Positions 1 to 10,080 of a stretch of 64,000 nucleotides of DNA are shown one piece after another. The number at the start of each line of letters is the position of its first letter. The stretch's first letter is position 1. Both the position numbers and the translations under genes were made by a program. Below the pieces are notes generated by a model. The model saw only the letters and a program-made list of their open reading frames with translations, was not told where the DNA came from and ran no database searches. The stretch is from Epinephelus fuscoguttatus (taxonomy: Eukaryota > Chordata > Actinopteri > Perciformes > Serranidae): NCBI RefSeq assembly GCF_011397635.1, contig NC_064764.1:37360777-37424776 (forward strand), read 5' to 3'.

Positions 1-30
1 TTATTGTTTGCTTTACGTGCATATTGAGTT

Positions 31-975
31 TTACATTTTGGCAGCAGGACTTTTCTTAAAAAATCTAAAAATCACTCCTTTTATTTGAGGCAGACTCAGG
101 CCGTAAACTAGAGGGTTATTGATGGGTGGAATGGTTAAATACTCTAAAGACAAAACAACTGTCAACACTGGATTCATTTTATCAGCCTCAATTCGCCTCA
201 ATGACATGTCACAGAATATAGATAGAGTATAGTTAATTAATGTCACTATGTGAGGAAGGCACGTTTGTGCAGCCTTTCCTCTGATTTCAGATGAGCTTCT
301 CCTGCAGACGAGCAGAATGCGCAGGTAAGTGTACAGGATGTAGAATAGGGGGATGAAGATGGTTGACATCGTAACAAGCTGACCTGCTATGTTGTTCACA
401 GTTGTGTCCATGCAAGAGAGCTGCACCACCGGCCAGTTTGAACAGAAAAGCTTGTGCAGTTTATTTCCACACAACGGTAATCGAACAGTAAGATAGAGAC
501 AAAACCCACATGCAAGTGCAGGGTAGAACACGGCAAAGACCAAAAGATGTTGCACCATCCTTAACGTCATTTTACTGTGATAGTGTAAGGGCTGGCAAAT
601 AGCCACAAATCTGTCATAGGCCATGACACCGAGGATGGTAAACTCAAATGCTGCATAGGTGGAAATAACATACATCTGAATGAAACACAATGGACGTGAG
701 ATCAAATGAGTGTCAGACAGAATGTCCATCAGAAACCTGGGGAAGAAGCCAGCTGAGCCATACAGAGAGTTAAAAGACAGACTGCAGATGAAAATGAACA
801 TGGGCTGATGCAGGGACTTGTGTAGGCAGACTGTGACAACAATGACAATGTTAGCAGAGATTATAGTCATGTAGACCAACAGACACAGACTGAAGAACAG
901 ATATCTGAAGGGCCCATAGTCTGCAAACAGAGTGAGCTGAAAGTATAAAGGATTCAGGCTGCTGTTGCTCTCCAT
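31..975 (-). CDS. Odorant receptor, 7-TM GPCR (subfamily distinct from the others here)
   Basis: Encodes 314 residues, normal for a teleost OR. It should sit in the plasma membrane of olfactory neurons and signal through a Golf-type G protein; the ligand cannot be read from sequence. Visible motifs: N-terminal glycosylation site NSS (4-6), LHQPMF at the start of TM2 (55-60), TM3 end MAYDRFVAIC (118-127), TM6 start KAAQTCLPH (234-242) and TM7 NPLVY (287-291). The frame stays open for 68 codons upstream, but the start at 975 (MESNSS) aligns with normal OR length, and the upstream residues look like translated untranslated sequence. It differs from the other six receptors at almost every non-motif position, so it is an older branch of the cluster. 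No frame damage is seen. Confidence 0.93.
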   Translation of the reverse strand: MESNSSLNPLYFQLTLFADYGPFRYLFFSLCLLVYMTIISANIVIVVTVCLHKSLHQPMFIFICSLSFNSLYGSAGFFPRFLMDILSDTHLISRPLCFIQMYVISTYAAFEFTILGVMAYDRFVAICQPLHYHSKMTLRMVQHLLVFAVFYPALACGFCLYLTVRLPLCGNKLHKLFCSNWPVVQLSCMDTTVNNIAGQLVTMSTIFIPLFYILYTYLRILLVCRRSSSEIRGKAAQTCLPHIVTLINYTLSIFCDMSLRRIEADKMNPVLTVVLSLEYLTIPPINNPLVYGLSLPQIKGVIFRFFKKSPAAKM

Positions 976-2264
976 GTCTGCACAACAACAGAGCTGGATG
1001 AAGAGAAGTGAGAGTGATGGAGGGAAAGACGGAGGGTGAAAAACAGACTGAGGTGCAGTAAATGAGATTAAATTGTCTGAAGCAAACAATCTTATTTTAC
1101 CACACACTTTAATCAGACATAAAACACACATGCATGCATGTAAGTTGCTTAAGATACTCATAACAGCCGTACCTGACAATATTCAGTTTACCTTGAAAGA
1201 TTCAAGTAACTAGAAGTAATTTTTGAAAAATAAGACTGGGTGGAAAAACTTCATTCCCACATTTACTACATGCACCACCGAGCTGACATTTCTGTTTGAG
1301 TGCATTCAGTGATATAAACAGTATTACATACAGTCACTCGGGCTCCTGTTGCTCCTCATATCTGCATTATGGAGTTAAAATAAAAGATGGATTCAAAGAA
1401 CAAACAGGAGAGAGTGAAAGAAGATAAAGTAAAAGAAAGGAGAATTTAAATAAAGGCTAAAACTGGCCCAAGACAACATTCAGTACAATTACATTTTAGT
1501 AAGTAAGTAAAATAAGAATCACGTTTTCCTTACCTGTTGTACTTATATAGAAATGTGTGCACAAATCCATTCATCCAAATATAAATGTACCACCTGCAGA
1601 ACCAGCTAATAAACATGTTAATTATTGAATTATCATCCTACATCATTACTTGTCACAGCTTGTATATGATAAACAGATCAAAGTCAACTGTTTTCCCATA
1701 GCATGGGGAAAGCTTAAATACAATTTCACAAATAAACTGATGATGTAATGTTGGTATAATAGCAGTAAAATGTTACATCTTTATGCTTGTATTGAGATTA
1801 GGTAGTCCTACAGCATGATGATCCTTTATGTGCATTACCAGTAAAGCAGACAATTTAGATATCTACTGAAAAGATCCTCAGTCTGTTGTGTTTCCTATAA
1901 TAGTTTAAAAACTACAATCATCAGCCAACAAAATATTAAGTTTTAAGGTTCAACACAGGTATTTGTAATAATAAAACTTTCACAAAACAACACATGATCA
2001 GCTCGATAAAAAAGAGGTTTGACAGATGAAGTGTCTCACATCTAATGCTCCAGACAGAAGTGGCAGTGGAAACTTTATCTCTGCCTGCTGCTAGGATGCA
2101 AGCAGCAGTAAATCCGAAGGGATTTTTTGTAGCATTTCAGTCATCTGTTCACATCACAATGGCAAAGTCTCTTCAGACAACTTTCAAACCACTGATATTT
2201 TCCTCTCGTATCTATTATATCAATAGAGAAAGTGCACAATAATTAACAACACTATTAAATTTTT
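976..2264. other. Unannotated AT-rich stretch upstream of the first OR
   Basis: No coding region, repeat boundary or RNA gene is recognised. Around 1340-1420 there is weak similarity to the sequence around the OR start at 960-1020 (a CTGTTGCTC-like word followed by a purine-rich run), which may be an old partial duplication of the OR 5' end. The short open frame at 2045-2242 has no recognisable domain. Confidence 0.4.
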
Positions 2265-2990
2265 TGCGCCGGCGATTGCCTTGGTCGGAGGTATTATGTT
2301 TCCGGGTGTTTTATCTGTCCATTCATCCCTCCTATTGTCATGAACGTGATATCTCAAAAACGCCTCAAGGGAATTTCTTAGAATTTGGCAAAAACATCCA
2401 CTTGAACTCAAAGATGAACTGATTAGATTTCGGTGGTCATAGGTCAAAGGTCAAGCTCACTGTGACCTTGGGGCCGTCTCATTTCATGTGAACACTATAT
2501 CTCAAGAACACCTTGAGGGAATTTCTTCAAATTTGGCCCAAACGTCGACTTGGACTCAGCAATTAACTGATTAGAATTTGGTGGTCAGAGGTTACATCAC
2601 AAAACAAGATTTTTTAGCTTTGACAAAATTTCACACAAATGTCTAACATGACAAAATGATTAATTATATATCTAAAAGGTCAAATGCCAACTTCTCTGTG
2701 AGGAGAAGAGGCGACATTTGGTCAGATACTGAATTGGTAGCACTAACCGTGGGTGTCCACCTTGAAACTGTGCTGATTGTATAGATCATCTGTGCTGCCA
2801 GGGTAAAGAGGTGTTTGAAGCACCCATGTTTTCACAGACATGGATGTAAACTGTAACTGCAACCTGACCGGTTCTTTGAAGCATACAACTATGAGGTGGT
2901 GATTCCAGTTTCTTTCTGCACTAACTTGGGATATACTGGTGCTTGGTTTTTGTTTGTTTGTTTTGGGGTTTTTTTTACCAAAGACCCAGT
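2265..2990. repeat. Teleost interspersed repeat with internal ~120-bp tandem units
   Basis: Two consecutive imperfect units start near 2348 and 2496 and share ATATCTCAA-AACRCCT, AGGGAATTTCTT and AATTTGG, then a GGTGGTCA-containing end. The following part to about 2990 (TGTGCTGATTGTATAGATC and onward) fits my recollection of the rest of the same widespread fish repeat. The first unit contains an exact direct repeat AGGTCAAAGGTCA (2441-2453) and an adjacent imperfect palindrome ending GTGACC (2455-2467). No terminal inverted repeat or target duplication was found, so the superfamily is not assigned. Confidence 0.6.
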
Positions 2991-3286
2991 GGCAGTTCTA
3001 GCCCAAATGGCACCCCCCCATGGTGCCGACAGTTTGTTACCTGACATAATTATTGTTATGGACACTGTGTAACATGCAGCTCACACAGCAGCACAGCACA
3101 GCACTGAACATACAGTCAGTTACCTGTGTTGTGTTCAGGCGTTGTCACATAGATTACAAATTCCAGCACTTGCCACTCCTGCCGCCTCCCCCACACTTCG
3201 TGACAAAGTGCCGCCCATTCAGCCCATATCAGGATCTGCTACTGCAAAGACCCCTGTTCTTTGCCAGTAACTGACCTATGTCTAAG

Positions 3287-3313
3287 CCCCGCCCTCAAAC
3301 GCGATGAGCCAAT
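3287..3313 (+). promoter_or_regulatory. GC box and CCAAT box upstream of the THAP exon
   Basis: CCCCGCCCT at 3287-3295 (Sp1/KLF-type) and GCCAATCA spanning 3308-3315 (NF-Y type) lie about 125-150 bp before the ATG at 3437. Order and spacing suit a TATA-less promoter. No expression evidence is available from sequence alone. Confidence 0.4.
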
Positions 3314-3436
3314 CACAGTGCATATAGCCATTCCCATACACTCAGACATTCTCTGCCTGGACGTTCATTGAAATGCATTACAGAAAGTCAGTTCTGTTTG
3401 GTTTTATGAGCTTTTTCAGAAATTTGAAGTTTAAAA

Positions 3437-3642
3437 ATGGTCAAACGGTGTGCATGGGGTACATGCAACTCTGACACAAAGTATCCTGAGAGGCTGGGCG
3501 ACGGGGTGTATTTTTTATCCTTTCTTAAACAACATCTCAACCGAGAAAAGTGTCTCCTTTGGATAAAGTTGTGTGGTAACGTTAGACCACAACATCAACT
3601 CAACGTGAAAAGATTAACAATGATGTCTACATCTGTTCTAAG
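3437..3642 (+). pseudogene. THAP-domain zinc-finger first exon, frame-damaged
   Basis: The translation begins MVKRCAWGTC and continues to W42 (LLWIKLC), matching the start of a THAP DNA-binding domain (first Cys pair C5/C10, then the conserved Trp). The open frame runs to 3646, but residues after QLNV do not look like THAP. In another frame the same bases read EKINNDVYICSK, which carries the third zinc Cys (C-x2-H motif) and runs into a splice donor AG|GTAAGT at 3642/3643. This suggests one base lost near 3608. The rest of the domain (His and AVPTIF-type end) would lie in a downstream exon that I could not find. It could be a dead host THAP gene, a THAP transposon remnant, or an exon with a sequencing error. 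Confidence 0.6.
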
Positions 3643-5112
3643 GTAAGTCAACATTGTGTTTGAGGCAACATATTGTCACTTTGCTGGAAAGAAATCTAAA
3701 GTTATCTTTAACATCTCTAGCTAACGTTAGCTAAAGTTAGCCTAACGTTAGCTCCTAGCTGCGTTGTTCATCATGTCACCTTGTTTGCTGGGAGTTCATT
3801 AGCCTATTTTGTTCTAGTTTTGTACTTTGGTGATCGTACATCATTGTTAGCTGTTGTCCAAAGGGCTCTAGTTAAGCTAACGTTAACTACCTTACCTAAC
3901 TTCATTAACTTCTCTGTAATGGCAGAGATAACAAAGGTTGGCAAACGTTATGCTGAATGATTCCGTGTAAATACTGTAGCACCAAACTAACGGAGAGACA
4001 CTCTTGGTAAAGATGGTAAAAAGGCCGTTATCCTTTTCTCATATTCTGAGCCAAAAACCTTAACTTCAGTGGCACTTTAACTTGTTGTCTTTGATGGTGA
4101 CGGCAACCAGATGCGGTTCACAAGCGTACACTGTGACCTGTAAATTTTGGCTTGTAATTTAAGCTTTTCATCGACCTTCTCAACAATAAAATGATGAATA
4201 TATCCCTCCAATGCGTAGTTTAGGCCCTTTTGGTTAGTTTGTCCGAGTGAGTGGAGGGGGGCACGGCTTAGCCATAAGTCAATTTGGCATTTTATCCCTC
4301 CTACACATTGTTTCCATCAGTTTCCATAATCCATGCAAAAAGACATATTTTGTAAATGTTATATTGGTCAACTTGGACCTGGAGCTGATCTTACCATCAC
4401 AACATTGGGCCCTGCAATTTGAGTTGAAATTCTGAGGAGGCTACTGGAGTGATCCTGGGGCATGGACTAAGCTGTTGTTCCCTCAAGTGGTCTGAAAGTA
4501 TTTTCCTGTAGTATAGTGCCTGTACGTCTTAAATAGCTGCAACTTCCTTCTTTTCAAAAAATGATTCTAAAGAGTGATCACATTGACTGTTGCTTAGAAT
4601 TTATTGCAAAACAAAGTGAGAAAACAAGATGAAGTCATTTTAGTGCCCTTATATTTTGCAGGTTTCATTCATTTGCGGTGGTTAAGGCTGAGATCAATGA
4701 CAGTATCTGCTTCCTTGTACCCTCACCAACTGTTGAGGGTGCCCACTTGCATGCACAGATGTAGAAAAATCAATAATTTATGTGAATAGAAATAAACTTA
4801 AATGACACTCCTACACACCGGCCCCTAATTGCTCTCTATAGAATCAATTTTTTTTTAAATTAATTACAAAAAAGGAGCCACTAAATAAATGACAAACCAA
4901 TGCATTCCGAAAAAAAGAAAAAAACGATAACAAATTTACACATTACATCTCTTATTGATGTCTGTGATCTTCAGAAGGAGGACCTGTCATTCCTCAGTCT
5001 CTAGGATGTGGACAGCTTGAATATAGGCTTTCAATGACTAAAGTCTTAGGCTCAATCCAATTTCTTCGTTTTACCTGCTCCCTCATTTTCCTGTGCCTTG
5101 TTGCCACCCCAG
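3643..5112. other. Putative intron and intergenic sequence, nothing recognised
   Basis: Starts at the THAP exon donor. Around 3715-3760 and 3870-3890 the palindromic word TAACGTTA recurs several times, a common low-complexity theme in fish introns. No second THAP exon, domain or transposon end could be supported. Short open frames at 4247-4435 and 4604-4789 have no recognisable content. Confidence 0.35.
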
Positions 5113-5136
5113 CCCTAATCCTAACCCTAACCCTAA
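5113..5136. repeat. Short interstitial telomere-like repeat
   Basis: Four units of CCCTAA with one variant (CCCTAA TCCTAA CCCTAA CCCTAA). Far too short and internal to be a chromosome end; probably a chance or repair-derived interstitial tract. Confidence 0.7.
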
Positions 5137-5394
5137 GTGGTTGAAATCTTCTCCTATGAAATGATTTCAAGACCCTAATACATCATCAGAAATGTCATTA
5201 TCATCAATGATGTTTATGTAGCACACATGACTATAAAAATAATGGTATCATCACAGTACCATTTATATGATAGAGATGGAAAAGCATGGACGCTCATGAT
5301 TCATTCACAACTTAAGTTTAAATCCATCAAAAAAAGTCATCAAATAAAAAAGAACACCCCTGATTAGCAAGACACTATTCTCCGTAACGTTTGC

Positions 5395-5800
5395 AGCCTA
5401 CAGAGCCTGGGATTAAACCCAGGGCTCCACTGAGCAGACAAGACCTCTTGCATCAGGCTTGGTCTCCAGTATTCTGGCTAATAAACATGACACCCAAAGA
5501 GAGGTGAGGTCAACCACCAGGACAATGTCTCCAATGTTAAAGTTCTTCCTCACTTTTATCCATGTCTGCATTTCTTGGAGCAGAACCATGAATGCAGGAG
5601 TCAGTCAATTAAATTGGGCCAAAACAGTGCAACTCAGTGTTGGTAAAAGAAAGAAGTCAAGTAGGATTCTTTCCTGAGTCAAATCTGCAATCTTCTGCTC
5701 AATTCTTTTGCCTTGCATATGTTGCCGCCAAGATGTTTGTTGCACCCTGGGGTTTAAACAGTTCTGTTGACCCGCCATGAAGGACGTCAAAAGACTCTGT
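5395..5800 (-). mobile_element. BEL/Pao LTR-retrotransposon fossil, integrase C-terminal part
   Basis: On the minus strand the translation around 5500-5590 reads QEMQTWIKVRKNFNIGDIVL, which resembles the region after the integrase core of BEL/Pao elements (Trp-Lys, Arg-Asn-Phe, Gly-Asp-Ile-Val-Leu). This is a short, clearly broken fragment with no LTRs in sight. The age looks old. Edges are approximate. Confidence 0.55.
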
Positions 5801-5889
5801 TACTGCCCGACCTATGTGTGCCAAACACACATAGTCTTTAACATGTGCAGGTGGCACCAGGAAACAATGGTAATGAAATCAGGTAATAA

Positions 5890-6890
5890 TGTCATATGCA
5901 CAGGAGAAGTTGATTAAAACTATCAGATGAGGTAAACATTTCTGTGCAGCTCAGAAGCACAGGGACAATTGCAACATCAAGCAAAATTACCATATTCTGT
6001 ATATTATGTGCTCTTCAGACCACACATTGAAGTTTATAAACTGTATCATTACAAAAAACCCCTTGCAAAATAAAGTTACAGAATTTTTTATTAGCACTCA
6101 AACCAGTTGGCACTGTGACCTGACAAGCAGGCAGAACCCAAGCTAAAAGTAGGAAAATACTGACAGTTGTTTTGGTCATGATATTTGGATACTTGTCATA
6201 GGCTATGGTTGCCAACAGTAAAAACTCTGCACCACCAAAAGACTAAAGTGCAACACACACCGCCGCCATACGCCACACGTCAAAACGCCCGCCTCCATTA
6301 TATTCTATGAACAAACCCACACTGGCGCCGGCGTAATGCTCTGCTTCAGCCCACTGCTCTATTTCCAGCGCAGCCGGCGCTGCGAGTAAAGCCTTTTCAT
6401 TTGCAGCTTTCAAAGGGGTATCTGGATGCTTAACGTTTTTAAGTTTTTAAAATTTTTAATAAGACGATTTTGATAAGAAACTTAACCGTGAAATCCAAGT
6501 TGTTGTTGCTTCAAGGTTTTTCCTCTTCTTCTTCCGTTACTAGCAGTTGGCAACCATTGGCAACTAGTGTAGGTACAGCCATCTAGCGGGCTGGGGTGGG
6601 AAATACATGGTTGATGGTACTGCTGCGCGCCGCTGCCAATGTGTGTTGCACTTAACTTATATGTAACTGAGAGAGCCATGCAGAATATGATATGATCTGT
6701 TTTTCAGATAAAAAGTCAATTAAACACTTTGAGTTGACAGGTTTTTGTGAACCCAGATAAGGTACACAATAGTAGAATTATTGCATATCATTAGAATATA
6801 TGCTGTGAAAATGATAACAAAACACGTGCACTTGTCCACCTCGACATGCCCACCAAGAGTTATATATGTTACATTTAATTCATCATCCAT
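5890..6890 (-). pseudogene. OR pseudogene split by a MITE
   Basis: Minus-strand remains of a receptor close to the 8868-9794 gene. The 5' end (MDDELNVTYITLGG, start near 6890) and TM1 lie at 6656-6890. The middle and 3' parts (SIFLLLAWVLPACQ, then KFCNFILQGVFCN) lie at about 5890-6243. A 406-bp MITE at 6247-6652 interrupts the TM3 region. Two further lesions are seen against intact paralogues: loss of roughly 85 bp covering TM2, and loss of a similar length between ECL2/TM5 and TM6. The TM3 motif is also degraded (IAYDKYPNI). The TM6-TM7 end is missing or unrecognisable. It sits just before the first full OR unit, so it is a dead sister of the array. Confidence 0.88.
6247..6652. mobile_element. 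MITE with 13-bp TIRs and TAA target duplication (Harbinger-like)
   Basis: Ends are AGTGCAACACACA and TGTGTGTTGCACT, an exact 13-bp inverted repeat. Both sides are flanked by TAA (6244-6246 and 6653-6655). Removing the element plus one TAA restores a sequence that aligns with the intact OR paralogue at 9470-9500, so the insertion is well defined. A 3-bp TWA duplication is typical of PIF/Harbinger. No coding capacity is seen. Confidence 0.8.
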
Positions 6891-7474
6891 TAAGATTCTC
6901 AAAGAGGCAGATACACAAGGAAATGATTGTGGAAAGAACACTGTTCTTCCAATAACAGGCTTATAATGAACCCATAACAATTCAGAAAAAATACCCAATA
7001 TCAACCTTATTTTTCCTATACCTGAATTTCATGTGTTGACTTTGAGAGTGGAATGTTGGAATTTTTTCTCTGTTTAGATAGATAGTATAACGTATCATTC
7101 TTGTCTCTTTTTTCTTCAAAGTTATATGTCTGTCAGTTGTGTAAACATAACACCACATTTAAAGATGCTAGATGTTTAAAAGTCATGTTAACTGTTATAG
7201 AAGTTCAGTGTGATCGAACATGATTTTAATCAGAAACACTGATGACATGACCCCAAAATCTCAGTGGAAGTTCTGGCCCTGTGATGGCTGTGTTAAACAG
7301 TTCATTTGTAACAACAGTTAACAACATTGATATTCCCTGAATTGCACACAAAACACACGATAAAGGATAAAGGAAAACAAAGACGGAGTAACCTGTTACT
7401 GTAAATTAACCTTTTGTTTGTTGTATGTGTGTATGTGCATGTGTGAGTGTGTGATATTGAAACAATTATTTTAG

Positions 7475-7811
7475 GGGAACTGCCCATTGGTTCGACAGCC
7501 CATTGGTTCGACATCTCATTGTTCCGACCATATTAAACTCATTGTTCCGAAGTCCATTCCGAAATCATCATGATGCCCTGTGGTTAAGGTCTGGTTAGGT
7601 TTAGGCACAAAAACCACTTGGTTAGGGTCAGGAAAAGATCATGGCGTGGATTAAAAGGAAAAAGTAAGTGACAAACACATAAGCCGTGAGCCTGCTCTGC
7701 CTCAAGCCGGTCGCAGCGCACCATACGCCCGCCGCGAGCCATTCAGCACCGCGGACAGTTGGACTAATGGGATGTCGAACCAATGGGCTGTTGAACCAAT
7801 GACATGGACCC
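7475..7811. mobile_element. MITE with 9-bp target duplication (Mutator-like or foldback)
   Basis: Flanked by TTATTTTAG at 7466-7474 and 7812-7820. The paralogous flanks at 28883 and 45056 have a single TTATTTTAG here. Ends are GGG...CCC, with subterminal inverted copies of CATTGGTTCGACAGCC. The left arm repeats the CCCATTGGTTCGACA word twice in tandem and a diverged version follows. The middle (GGTTTAGGCACAAAAACCAC) is a motif I recall as common in fish repeats. A 9-bp duplication suggests the Mutator superfamily. Confidence 0.7.
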
Positions 7812-7963
7812 TTATTTTAGAGCAACAAATTCAGAATGAAACTTGTGATCACATAACAGAATGAAAATACTATGTTCTAAAATTCATTGATCAGTCGTTA
7901 CATTTTCAAGGCTGATGTTTGCTTTACTGTGTATAAGTCATACTAACAAATTCTGACATTGCA

Positions 7964-8778
7964 CTCCACCCCCATTTTGTAGCGAAAACGCCTAAAATGA
8001 CATACCCAAATTAAAATGACTGTAGCCTCTGAACCGCTCTGACTACATGCATGCATGAGGTCTTGCCAGAAAGAAAACTCCCCGAAGTTTCTTTTGAAAG
8101 TGTCAGAAACACTCTAGGTGATACAGAGACAGAGTAATGGGCCTCTGAAGTCAGTAAAAAGTTGAAGATTTTGCCTAAAATAAAATAAAAAATGTATTAT
8201 AGGATGAATAACTGTCTGTGGCTTCATCTGAGCAGGTAAATGACACTGTGGGGCTGTAGGCACACTGTCAATGAACATTTGTTTCAAATTTGAAGAAGAT
8301 TCTGCTTCAAAACAGTACTATCAGTGTTCAAACAACACAGCCAGCTTCAAACATTGTACCTTTTTGAAATCAGGTATGATTATGATAGCTGATGTTGTTT
8401 ATGACACAGAAACACCATAAAATATCACCAAATAAAGCCATATGAAACGTGAAAGTTATGATCCCACTTTCTAGGCGATATATCTCAGCCAAAAATAGTG
8501 TTAGGAGTGAGACTCTTACCTTTTATAAAAGATTTAAGTCCCTACTTGTGCACCGCATAAGATCATGAGTAATCCTGTAACTTTTCCCATCGAAAAACGG
8601 TATGACATGACTTGTCACCACTCATCGCAATTTTGGACTTTGTGTGTTTAGGCTGCTCTGGTGCGAAATCCATAAGAAATAAAAGAAAAACGACGTCATT
8701 TTTGAAAAATCGAGAGCTCCCTGAATCCGGCAATACCGAGGGCGAGGACGTCAGCGTCTGGACGGAGTTAGAGAGGTT
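7964..8778. repeat. ~0.8-kb insertion of unknown class in the OR 3' flank
   Basis: The paralogous flanks read straight from ...AAATTCTTACATT into AAACAAAACC (29015-29040, 45190-45215, 53925-53945). Here about 815 bp lies between those two words. No terminal inverted repeat, poly-A tail or clear target duplication is visible. The 3' part has overlapping open frames on both strands (8563-8808) without recognisable domains. Confidence 0.5.
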
Positions 8779-8867
8779 AAACAAAACCAAATGATCACAG
8801 TGAGTCACTTATCCTTGATTAATCCATGATTACAGTTAAAAATAAGACACTAATGAATGTTTATGCA

Positions 8868-9794
8868 TTACTTCATTTTGGCTTGACAGAACAACCTCTT
8901 AAGGTGTTTGGAAATTTCTTTCATCTTTACTCCGTACATGATTGGATTAAATAGAGGGTGATACAAAACAATTTGTAAAGTCATTATTAGATGAACAATT
9001 TCTGGAAAAACAGGTTCCAGTCCAACTATAATGACATCATAAACACACAAACAGGAAAGGTTTACCAAAACGATCAAGTGCGGTAAACAAGTCTGTGCAG
9101 CCTTTTTTCTGACTTCTCTACCATTCTGATAAGTTATTAGGAATATCCTAGTGTATGTAAAAAGTATGAAAAGCACAGGGACAAGTGCAACATTAACCAG
9201 TATAATCATATCTCGTACAAAACGTGCTTTTGAGATCACACATTGAAGTTTATAAACTGTGTTGTTACAAAAAACTCCTTTTAAAATAAAGTTACAAAGT
9301 TTTTCATTAGCACTCAAACCAGCTGGCACTGCCATCTGGCAAGCAGGCAGAACCCAAGCTAAAACCAGGAAAATACTGACAGTTGTTTTGGTCATGATAG
9401 TTGGATATTTCAGAGGTTTACATATTGAAACATATCTGTCATAAGCCATGACTGCCAGCAGTAAGAACTCTGAACCACCTAGAGAGTAGAATACATGAAA
9501 CTGAAAGAGACACGCAGAATATGATATGATCTGTTTTTCAGATAAAAAGTCAATCAAAAGCTTTGGGTAGACAGCAGTGCTGAAAAGGACAGAGTTCAGT
9601 AACAAAGCTGCAATGAAAATGTACATAGGCTCATGAAGGTTTTTGTGAACCCAGATAAGGTACACAATAGTGGAATTACTGCATATTATTAGAATATATA
9701 CTATGAACATAATCACAAAATACACATATCTGTACTTGTCCACTTCGACATGCCCACCAAAAGTTATATATGTTACATTGAACTCATCATCCAT
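8868..9794 (-). CDS. Odorant receptor, array copy A
   Basis: 308 residues, intact. Motifs: N-glycosylation NVT (6-8), TM1 about 23-48, HEPMY at TM2 start (54-58), Cys95 before TM3, MAYDRYVSIC (116-125), TM4 about 138-160, extracellular-loop-2 cysteines C167, C176 and C185, KAAQTCLPH (231-239), TM7 with NPIMY (283-287). The frame is open 13 codons further upstream, but those residues are predicted to lie in a 94-nt 5'UTR intron (9811-9904), and the MDDEFN start matches all sister genes and MEKLN of the plus-strand copy. The role is odour detection in olfactory neurons; ligand unknown. Small basic C-tail (FCQAKMK). Confidence 0.95.
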   Translation of the reverse strand: MDDEFNVTYITFGGHVEVDKYRYVYFVIMFIVYILIICSNSTIVYLIWVHKNLHEPMYIFIAALLLNSVLFSTAVYPKLLIDFLSEKQIISYSACLFQFHVFYSLGGSEFLLLAVMAYDRYVSICKPLKYPTIMTKTTVSIFLVLAWVLPACQMAVPAGLSANEKLCNFILKGVFCNNTVYKLQCVISKARFVRDMIILVNVALVPVLFILFTYTRIFLITYQNGREVRKKAAQTCLPHLIVLVNLSCLCVYDVIIVGLEPVFPEIVHLIMTLQIVLYHPLFNPIMYGVKMKEISKHLKRLFCQAKMK

Positions 9795-9904
9795 TAAGGT
9801 TGTTAAAAAACTGAACAGACAGATTATACACAAGGAAATAACTGTGAAAAGAGCTGTTACTGAATAAACATGTAACCTTGACTGGAGAGTCTTTTTTCAA
9901 TTAC

Positions 9905-10080
9905 CTGACTTGAAAACACACTGAGAGAGTTTTCATCTCCAGAATTCACTGTGAAGTGTTTGAGTCTGTGGAACATTCTTTTGTTTATCATATTGCTTTG
10001 CTCTCCATGGATCTCATTAAAACTCTTCAGCAAGAACAATTAAACTTGTAAATTGTAAACGATTTCATCACACTTTCCTC
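9905..10080 (-). promoter_or_regulatory. Conserved OR upstream block, candidate 5'UTR exon (copy A)
   Basis: On the minus strand the block ends in AAGTCAG|GTAATT, a splice donor, and an acceptor AG lies at 9811-9812, 17 bases before the start codon. The same arrangement recurs upstream of the other array ORs. The upstream edge (near GGAGGCCTGAACTCT, 10090) is approximate. Confidence 0.45.

Larger units (their letters stand above)
6946..8867. repeat. OR 3'-flank, shared by the OR units
   Basis: Begins with CAATAACAGGCTTATAATG and continues with sequence that recurs before the ORs at 29111 (from 28440), 45285 (from 44545) and 54020 (from 53280). It marks the low-coordinate edge of the tandem OR unit. 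In this copy it is interrupted by two private insertions, 7475-7811 and about 7964-8778. Confidence 0.8.

Noticed and set aside
976-1179. 68-codon extension of the first OR
   Set aside because: It lacks similarity to ORs, and 314 residues from MESNSS is the standard length.
5113-5136. Telomere or subtelomere signal
   Set aside because: Only four units, flanked by ordinary sequence.
9259-9444. Plus-strand frames within each OR gene (e.g. MLLQKTPFKIK type)
   Set aside because: Present opposite every OR copy; antisense shadows of the receptor coding sequence.
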